Part shown: in pieces, positions 32,923-39,032 of the stretch
How the letters are laid out: each line of letters opens with the position of its first letter
Numbering within the stretch: the first letter of the stretch is position 1
Assembly: GCA_022712315.1 (NCBI GenBank)
Contig: JALAGS010000128.1
Span: forward strand, 1-39,032
Source of the DNA: Sphingobacterium sp.
Lineage (GTDB): Bacteria > Bacteroidota > Bacteroidia > Sphingobacteriales > Sphingobacteriaceae
Direction of reading: 5' to 3'
DNA: 39,032 nt
Notes under the pieces: model-generated
Told to the model about the DNA's origin: nothing
What the model saw: only the letters and a program-made list of their open reading frames with translations
Databases searched by the model: none
Made by a program: the position numbers and the translations under genes

Positions 32923-35900
32923 ATGCACAATTATTTACCCACCAAGCAGCGCATCCTAACGCTGCTGCTGATGAAGTCCAACATTCGGCCCGATGTAAAC
33001 TGGGCGCTACGCCTGGGTCTTATAGGACTATTGTCAACAAGTTATCTCCTGGTTGACGCCCAACAAAATGCTTCTATTACAGGAATCATTAAAGATGAAA
33101 CAGGAAAACCCATTCCCTCAGCCACTGTGACGATTCGCAATGCGATAAGTGGATTGAAGAAAACAACAACCAGCAGGCCTGACGGAACCTTCTCCTTTGA
33201 TCAGATCCCAGCTGGCCAAGGCTACCAGATTGCTGTATCTTCCATCGGATTCAAAAGTAAAGAACTTACCGACTATACCATCACGGACAGAGACAAGTTA
33301 GCGATCAATATCAGTCTGGAATCCGCTTCAGAAAGCCTGCAGGAAGTTGTTGTCACAGCACTGGGTATTAAAAGGGAAAAAAAAGCACTCGGCTATACCG
33401 TTGCCGAACTTAAAGGTAATGAATTGACACAGGGCAAAGAAACCAATGTGGCCAACGCATTATCTGGTAAAGTTGCAGGGGTCCAGGTTAGCCGTGCTGC
33501 ATCAGGTGCAGGAGGTTCATCTAAAGTAGTCATCCGGGGCAACAATTCACTAATTGGCAATAGCCAGCCACTCTATGTCATCGACGGTGTTCCGATAGAC
33601 AATCAAAATATCTCATCCCCAAATCAGTCCGGCGGAACTGATTATGGCGATGGAATCGGAAATATCAATCCGGAGGACATCGAAACGATGTCGGTATTAA
33701 AAGGCCCCAATGCAGCAGCACTATACGGACAGCGAGGAAGTAACGGTGTCATATTAATCACGACCAAATCGGGTAAAGCCGGTAGGACCCGCTTCACCTA
33801 TGGCACAGACTTTTCATTGGGTAATGGATTAGTCTTACCTGATTTTCAAAATGTCTATGGGCAGGGCCTGAACGGTACATTTACACACTTCAGAAAGGAC
33901 GACGGCACCATCGTGTCCATGAGCGAAGCACTTAAAAATGGCTATAGCGGAACGCCCAAGATGAGCGCTGGACGTGACCGTACCACACGCGCTAGTTGGG
34001 GGGCAAAAATGGAAGGTCAAACCTATGAAGATGCTTATGGTAATATTTTACAGTTAACACCAAAAGCAGATACTTATTCATCCTTTTTTCAAACAGAGAA
34101 ACAGTTTGTCAACAATCTAAGTATAGATGGGGGCACTGACAAAGTAAACTATCGCTTTTCATTCGCCAACACAGATGTTAAAGGATATATTCCAACAAAT
34201 ACACTCAAAAGAAACAATTTTGGACTGCGCACCCAAGCCAAAATAACCGATAAATTTCATATTGACATCAAGGCGAACTATATTGCCCAAAAGGGACAAA
34301 ACCGGCCTACGTTGGCCGATGCGGCAGACAATCCAGCGTATCTATTCATCAGCCAGCCCAGAAGCTTGGGCAATGATATCATGGCTCAGTATAAATGGAC
34401 CCCACAGGAAATAAGCCGGCAGCTCGGATTTTCAGGATTAACAGAAGGACTGGAAAAAACATATGCCACCAATAGTTCTACCGCCAATCCATTTTGGACA
34501 ATTCACGAAAACCATAATGAAGATCGTCGCGACCGCATAATAGGTTTGCTACGCCTGAGCTACGATTTTGCGTCATGGCTTAAAGTTACAGCGACCGGAG
34601 GGACGGATTTTTACACCGATCAACGGTTCCGTTACCGCCCTATTAATACCTACCAAAGTTTGAACCGAAAAGGAGATATCCGTGAAGAGGTTATCAGAGC
34701 TCGGGAAGACAATTTCGATATTCTCGCCGGCTCCAACTTTAAACTGACAGAAGACATTAAACTGAGTGCCAACCTGGGAGCAAGTCACCAAAGCCGTTAC
34801 TTGCGCATGACCGGAAACTCGGGAAATCAATTTATTGTCCCAAATCTCTTTGTGATCAATAACACCACGACAAACACATATATATTTGACCTGATCGAAT
34901 CTAAGATCAATTCGGCTTATCTATCGGGGCAATTCAGCTACAAGGATTACTGGTTCATAGATTTCTCCGCACGCAACGATTGGTCTTCCACCCTGTCAAA
35001 AGAAAACAATTCATTCTTCTACCCTTCTGTAAGTTCTAGTTTGGTCTTATCGGACGCTTTCAAATGGCAATCAGATGCGCTGTCATTTGCAAAAATCAGA
35101 GCTTCCTGGGCACAGGCCGGAAGTTCTGGAAACCCATATCAGCTGACCGGGGCATATAGTCTAAACCAGTATACCCATGGCGGTGTTCCGATGGCTTCTT
35201 ATACCGAAATTATTCCCGATCCAAATTTGAAAAACGAATTGACCACATCAATCGAGGCAGGAGCAGATCTGAGATTCCTAAAAAACAGACTTTCTTTCTC
35301 CTTTACCTACTATCAGGCCAAAACAAAGAATCAGATTCTGGACGTACCTATTGCTCCTTCCAGCCTCTATGTGAAAAATAGAATTAACGCAGGAGAGATC
35401 AGCAATAGAGGTATTGAGTTTGTATTGGGAGCAACACCAATTAAAACCGAATCGGGATTTGAATGGAATACGACATTCAACTACAACCGCAACCGGAATA
35501 AAGTTGAATCACTCTACCCGGGTGTAGAAAGCTTTTTATTGGCCACAGACCGTGGTATCAATGTAGTTGCTGAGGTAGGAAAACCATTTGGTCAACTGAT
35601 CGGAACACAGTTTGCCTGGATCAAAGATGAGCAAGGAAATAGACTCATAGATCCAACAACAGGATTGCCGTTAAGAACGGCTGGCCGTGTAGAAACCGAT
35701 CTTGGAAATGCACAGCCAGATTGGCTGGGTGGATTTTCCAATACACTTAAATACAAAGGTTTCAACCTTTATGCACTTGTCGATATCCGCCAGGGGGGTG
35801 TAATCTTTTCACAATCCAACCGTGAACAGATCATCTATGGTACCTCTCAAAAGACTTTAGAAGGACGCGATGGCACTTATGTCGCTAATGGAATGGTCGG

Positions 35901-36279
35901 GCAAAAAGACGGTGCCGGCAACTGGACAAGTACAGGAACGAAGAACACAAAACAAGTCAACGCGCAGGATTACTGGAATATGGTAGCCAGCGACAAAGAG
36001 GTGATGGTATCTGAAGAAATGATCAATGACATGAGCTACATCGCCATGCGCGAAATCAGCCTATCCTATTCATTTCCAAAAAAAATGATGCCGCACAAAC
36101 TTGTCAACTCGCTTAAATTGGGTATCTATGGCAGGAACTTATTTTATTTTCAACGGAAAACAGATGGGTTTTCACCGGAAGCATCTGCTTTCAACGTAAA
36201 CAATAGCTCTATCGGAATCGAGTCGACCTCACTTCCGATGATGCGCACATTTGGCATTAACCTTACTGTTGGCCTATAA
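32923..36279 (+). CDS. SusC/RagA TonB-dependent transporter without STN domain (locus 3)
   Basis: The 1118-residue transporter begins with a signal peptide (to about 46, ending VDAQQ). The actual start may be Met17 (32971, MKSNIRPDVNWALR), since the first 16 codons are unusual. Then follow a carboxypeptidase-regulatory-like domain (about 52-135, ITGIIKDETGKPIPSATVTI), the box LQEVVVTALGIKREKKALGY, a plug with GPNAAALYGQRGSNGVILIT and a barrel ending GINLTVGL. There is no STN domain although the locus is of the sigma/FecR type. It is followed by a SusD-like_2 gene after 10 nt. The substrate is unknown, and no enzyme is encoded beside it. Confidence 0.95.
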   Translation: MHNYLPTKQRILTLLLMKSNIRPDVNWALRLGLIGLLSTSYLLVDAQQNASITGIIKDETGKPIPSATVTIRNAISGLKKTTTSRPDGTFSFDQIPAGQGYQIAVSSIGFKSKELTDYTITDRDKLAINISLESASESLQEVVVTALGIKREKKALGYTVAELKGNELTQGKETNVANALSGKVAGVQVSRAASGAGGSSKVVIRGNNSLIGNSQPLYVIDGVPIDNQNISSPNQSGGTDYGDGIGNINPEDIETMSVLKGPNAAALYGQRGSNGVILITTKSGKAGRTRFTYGTDFSLGNGLVLPDFQNVYGQGLNGTFTHFRKDDGTIVSMSEALKNGYSGTPKMSAGRDRTTRASWGAKMEGQTYEDAYGNILQLTPKADTYSSFFQTEKQFVNNLSIDGGTDKVNYRFSFANTDVKGYIPTNTLKRNNFGLRTQAKITDKFHIDIKANYIAQKGQNRPTLADAADNPAYLFISQPRSLGNDIMAQYKWTPQEISRQLGFSGLTEGLEKTYATNSSTANPFWTIHENHNEDRRDRIIGLLRLSYDFASWLKVTATGGTDFYTDQRFRYRPINTYQSLNRKGDIREEVIRAREDNFDILAGSNFKLTEDIKLSANLGASHQSRYLRMTGNSGNQFIVPNLFVINNTTTNTYIFDLIESKINSAYLSGQFSYKDYWFIDFSARNDWSSTLSKENNSFFYPSVSSSLVLSDAFKWQSDALSFAKIRASWAQAGSSGNPYQLTGAYSLNQYTHGGVPMASYTEIIPDPNLKNELTTSIEAGADLRFLKNRLSFSFTYYQAKTKNQILDVPIAPSSLYVKNRINAGEISNRGIEFVLGATPIKTESGFEWNTTFNYNRNRNKVESLYPGVESFLLATDRGINVVAEVGKPFGQLIGTQFAWIKDEQGNRLIDPTTGLPLRTAGRVETDLGNAQPDWLGGFSNTLKYKGFNLYALVDIRQGGVIFSQSNREQIIYGTSQKTLEGRDGTYVANGMVGQKDGAGNWTSTGTKNTKQVNAQDYWNMVASDKEVMVSEEMINDMSYIAMREISLSYSFPKKMMPHKLVNSLKLGIYGRNLFYFQRKTDGFSPEASAFNVNNSSIGIESTSLPMMRTFGINLTVGL

Positions 36280-36289
36280 AACCTCTATT

Positions 36290-37789
36290 ATGAAAAAGAA
36301 TTTATTTAAAAATACATTTATCTTCGGCCTTATTGCAGCAACTGGACTAGGTTCGTGTACAAAAGATTTTGAACGGATCAATACACCTCCAACATCAGTA
36401 ACCTCGGTTGACCCTTCATTACTGATCGCCCGGATCCTCCGTGATGGCACCTTTCAGGAATCCGGAGAACTTCCCAACAATAAGTTCGGTTCCTGGATAC
36501 AACATTGGGCCGGAGGGCCGGTAGTACCCGTATCGCGGTATTTTGAAGGCCCTGAAAATCTGATATGGTCCCAGCATTATACGTTGCTTCGCAATATTGT
36601 GCAGATCAAACAGGAATTGAGCGGTAAGGAGGATACGCCGGAAGGACGAAGTAAACTGGCAATAGCTGAACTTTATGAAGTATATCTTTATCAACGTCTC
36701 ACGGACTTATTTGGCGATATCCCCTACTTCGAAGTGACAAAATCAAGCAAGGAAATCAATCGTACACCCAAGTTTGACAAACAACAAGAAATCTATCCAG
36801 CATTAGTTCAAAAGGTCGACGCAGCAATAGTAAAGTTAACCGGCGGGGATCTTTCTTATGGCACCTCGGATTTCTTTTACAAGGGCAGCATTGATAAATG
36901 GAAAAAATTTGGAAATTCCCTCAAACTAAAACTAGGTATGCGCATGCGCTACGCAAATCCCTCTCTAGCACAGAAAACGGTCACCGAAGCCATGACGTCA
37001 GCTATAGGTTTATTCTCCAGCAACAGTGACAATGCGGCAGTACCAACCTATAACGATGCTCAAGCTGAAAACCAAAACCCCATCCTGCGTCAAATGACTA
37101 CAGGGAGTGCCGACCTGCGTTATTTGGCCAATACGTTGGTCGACAAGCTAAAAGAATACAATGACCCTAGACTTTCTCTCCTCGCCGAACCAGTTAATAT
37201 CAATGGTACGTCAACTTATCAGGGTATTGGTGTCTCGTTGACAGACGATCAATTGTCACAGTTGATTCGTGCAAACTACTCAACGGCCAATAAATCAACT
37301 TGGTTTAGCCTGACCTTTGCACCGATTCCGAGTTATGCCTTTACGTATTCGGACATCTGTTTCTACAAAGCAGAAGCGGCGCTCCTAGGCTGGGGAGCGA
37401 CAAGCACAGATGCCCAAACATTCTTTACGGAAGGGGTCAAAGCCGCACTGGCACTTCCGCCATACAACTTAACGACAATTCCTACAGCATACGAGCCTGT
37501 GTTGACTTTGAACGGTCTGACAGACGAACAGAAGATGGAGAAAATAGCCACACAGAAATGGATCCACCTCTTCGGAAGGGATATGGAAGCTTTTGCGGAA
37601 TGGCGACGCACTGGATACCCAAGATTAACGCCTGGTCCCAATCCGGGTTCAACCAATGGACAAATCCCTCGTAGGGCTATTTATTCCAGTGAAGAAGCGG
37701 AGTTAAATGCCACAAACTTAAAAGAGGCCGCAGCACGTATGACAAATGGAGATTCGTTTCTATCAAAAGTTTGGTGGGACAAAAAGTAA
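36290..37789 (+). CDS. SusD-like_2 family surface lipoprotein (locus 3)
   Basis: The 499-residue lipoprotein starts at MKKNLFKNTF; an in-frame ATG at 36251 lies inside susC. The lipobox GSC puts the lipid at Cys23, followed by TKDFERINTPPTSVTSVDPS, the start typical of the SusD-like_2 subfamily. KWKKFGNSLKLKLGMRMRYA and a C-terminal EKIATQKWIHLFGRDMEAFA with EWRRTGYPRL are subfamily signatures. It forms the lid of the SusC encoded 10 nt upstream. Members of this subfamily often occur without CAZymes, so the ligand may not be a polysaccharide. Confidence 0.95.
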   Translation: MKKNLFKNTFIFGLIAATGLGSCTKDFERINTPPTSVTSVDPSLLIARILRDGTFQESGELPNNKFGSWIQHWAGGPVVPVSRYFEGPENLIWSQHYTLLRNIVQIKQELSGKEDTPEGRSKLAIAELYEVYLYQRLTDLFGDIPYFEVTKSSKEINRTPKFDKQQEIYPALVQKVDAAIVKLTGGDLSYGTSDFFYKGSIDKWKKFGNSLKLKLGMRMRYANPSLAQKTVTEAMTSAIGLFSSNSDNAAVPTYNDAQAENQNPILRQMTTGSADLRYLANTLVDKLKEYNDPRLSLLAEPVNINGTSTYQGIGVSLTDDQLSQLIRANYSTANKSTWFSLTFAPIPSYAFTYSDICFYKAEAALLGWGATSTDAQTFFTEGVKAALALPPYNLTTIPTAYEPVLTLNGLTDEQKMEKIATQKWIHLFGRDMEAFAEWRRTGYPRLTPGPNPGSTNGQIPRRAIYSSEEAELNATNLKEAAARMTNGDSFLSKVWWDKK

Positions 37790-37800
37790 TGCGATACAAG

Positions 37801-37831
37801 AAAAAAGCCGTATCCCAGGATACGGCTTTTT
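37801..37831. terminator. Bidirectional intrinsic terminator
   Basis: GCCGTATC (37807-37814) and GATACGGC (37819-37826) form a perfect 8-bp stem with a 4-nt loop, flanked by A6 on the left and T5 on the right. It lies 17 nt after the susD stop and downstream of the convergent gene ending at 37904, so it serves both strands. Confidence 0.92.
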
Positions 37832-37903
37832 ATATGTTTCATAATGCCTGAAATACAAATGCACTTATTTTTAAACAGGCCTATGAAAGATGCTATGATT
37901 TTT

Positions 37904-38791
37904 TTATGTCAACTCCAGATCGTCAAGACTGATTGTCTCTTTTTTTAGTACTATGATCTCATCTTTCAATTTTTTCAAGTTTTCATTGACCAGCTCAATA
38001 CTATCTTTCGGAAGAACAATTTCCTTATCATTATACTTAATCGACTGCGTGGTAACAAGCAATTCCAAGTCGTAATTTGCTAAGTTGATTCCTTTAACGG
38101 GATAGTTAGCAAACTCCCAAAGTTTAGGATAATCCTCTTTTTCCTGACTAAAGACGATGGTATTGACCCGCGACTCACCGGGCTGGAGCACACTATCAGA
38201 TTCACCATAAACAGACTGCTCATTACTAATAATGGCTTGTGTAGAACGTTTTTTCAGAACATAGGAAAAACCCTGACTTCCTTTTAACGGTTGTTTCCCG
38301 ACATACTTCATGCTGACAATGATTCTTGGAACGGGTTCACCAAAGAAATCTTCGAGATCCAGTTCAACAGGTTCCAATTGAAAGACAGCAAGTTCTTTTT
38401 TTACCAGTTCGAATTCAGTTTTATATTTTTGCAGACTATCAATCTCATTTTGAAGATGAGCTATCTTTCGTTCCTGTTGTTTTTGAAGGATATCATCAGC
38501 CAGATCTAACATGGCGCTATAAGATTTCCCATCGACCAGACCCATCGATATATGATTTATTGATTCTCCTGTATATTTCTCAGCCTCATTCATCTTGAGC
38601 CACATGGCTTCTGATAATGTCACCCGCAATGCTTTTTCCAATTTCTCTTTTTCTTTGTTATTGAGCTTGGCTTCCACTTTTTTACGAGAACTGTCAAAAG
38701 ACACATCCTTTCCACTTAGTTTCTCGCCGCAAGAGATCAAAGAAAATGCAAAGAATAGTCCGACTAACGTGATTTTTATAATTTGTTTCAT
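37904..38791 (-). CDS. Coiled-coil lipoprotein of unknown function
   Basis: I do not recognise the family with certainty. The 295-residue protein has lipobox LISC (Cys21). A lysine- and glutamate-rich helical N-terminal part follows (about 25-95, with KEKLEKALRVTLSEAMWLKM), then a coiled coil (about 100-140, HLQNEIDSLQKYKTEFELVK). A beta-rich domain comes next (about 143-260, RIIVSMKYVGKQPLKG, DSVLQPGESRVNTIVF), and the C terminus is a second coiled coil rich in Leu, Lys and Glu. The N-terminal half recalls the small DUF6694-type lipoproteins, and the beta part looks like an FxLYD-type or immunoglobulin-like domain. It stands alone, convergent with locus 3. Confidence 0.8.
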   Translation of the reverse strand: MKQIIKITLVGLFFAFSLISCGEKLSGKDVSFDSSRKKVEAKLNNKEKEKLEKALRVTLSEAMWLKMNEAEKYTGESINHISMGLVDGKSYSAMLDLADDILQKQQERKIAHLQNEIDSLQKYKTEFELVKKELAVFQLEPVELDLEDFFGEPVPRIIVSMKYVGKQPLKGSQGFSYVLKKRSTQAIISNEQSVYGESDSVLQPGESRVNTIVFSQEKEDYPKLWEFANYPVKGINLANYDLELLVTTQSIKYNDKEIVLPKDSIELVNENLKKLKDEIIVLKKETISLDDLELT

Positions 38792-38992
38792 TTAAAAAAT
38801 GCTGTTTTTAGATCAATTTGACTTTGTTACATTTTACATAACCCCAATCATATACAGCTAGTTATCCACTACACCACAGTAACTTTACAATTGACTCTTA
38901 GTAAGTTTATAAAATTATGTAAAAAACTTAATCTTAAAAATATATTTATTGACGACACTAGCTTATTAAGTCCAACGGACTCTGCTATTCAT

Positions 38993-39022
38993 GGAAAAAG
39001 CCATATCTTACAATGTGGCTTC
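38993..39022 (-). terminator. Terminator-like hairpin at the window end
   Basis: GCCATAT (39000-39006) pairs with ATGTGGC (39013-39019) with one G-T wobble and a 6-nt loop. On the minus strand the stem runs into TTTTT. It probably ends a minus-strand gene beyond the window. The stem resembles the one at 14869-14888. Confidence 0.6.
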
Positions 39023-39032
39023 TATTTATATA

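Noticed and set aside
1..39032. Search for tRNA, rRNA, CRISPR, transposase, integrase or toxin-antitoxin genes
   Set aside because: No such sequence or repeat pattern was seen; all sizeable genes fit uptake, regulation or envelope functions.

Overview
The window looks like a chromosomal segment of a Bacteroidota organism, most likely family Sphingobacteriaceae (Sphingobacterium or Pedobacter type). This is inferred from gene content: three SusC/SusD pairs, a hybrid two-component regulator, FecR-type anti-sigma factors with ECF sigma factors, a DUF5777 barrel, DUF1735 and many lipoproteins. One promoter has the Bacteroidota TTTG / TAnnTTTG form. I see no rRNA, tRNA, CRISPR array, insertion sequence or phage gene.

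Layout. (1) 94-2481 is a MacB/FtsX-type ABC permease. (2) 3109-14461 is a polysaccharide utilisation locus. A hybrid two-component regulator (+) faces a minus-strand operon of susC, susD and a GH16-GH43 fusion enzyme. The GH43 half carries the residue set of exo-beta-1,3-galactanases (GH43_24), so beta-1,3-galactan or type II arabinogalactan is the favoured substrate. (3) 14970-15416 is a small secreted NTF2-like protein. (4) 15928-17717 (-) is an ECF sigma factor overlapping by 4 nt a protein that joins a cytoplasmic anti-sigma segment, one membrane helix, a long periplasmic linker and a C-terminal beta-barrel, which is the dual-membrane-spanning anti-sigma (Dma) architecture. It diverges from (5) 17880-20706 (+), a tight four-gene envelope module: COG4315 lipoprotein, cytochrome c lipoprotein, YceI and a DUF5777 barrel.

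(6) 20911-29336 (+) is a second SusCD locus: FecR anti-sigma, STN-bearing SusC, SusD, DUF1735-discoidin lipoprotein and an endonuclease/exonuclease/phosphatase lipoprotein. It has no glycoside hydrolase. Its FecR has no adjacent sigma gene; the nearest candidate lies at the far end of the locus on the opposite strand (29453-30049), behind a canonical promoter. (7) 30348-31054 (-) holds a CsbD protein and a small lipoprotein. (8) 31297-37789 (+) is a third SusCD locus: ECF sigma, FecR, a SusC without an STN domain, and a SusD-like_2 lipoprotein, with no enzyme. (9) 37904-38791 (-) is a coiled-coil lipoprotein of unknown function.

The three SusCD systems use three control schemes: a hybrid two-component regulator, an orphan FecR with STN-SusC, and a sigma/FecR pair with an STN-less SusC. 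The most interesting part is the sigma/Dma-like pair back to back with the envelope redox-type module, with an inverted repeat in the shared intergenic region. The second most interesting is the GH16-GH43_24 fusion enzyme.
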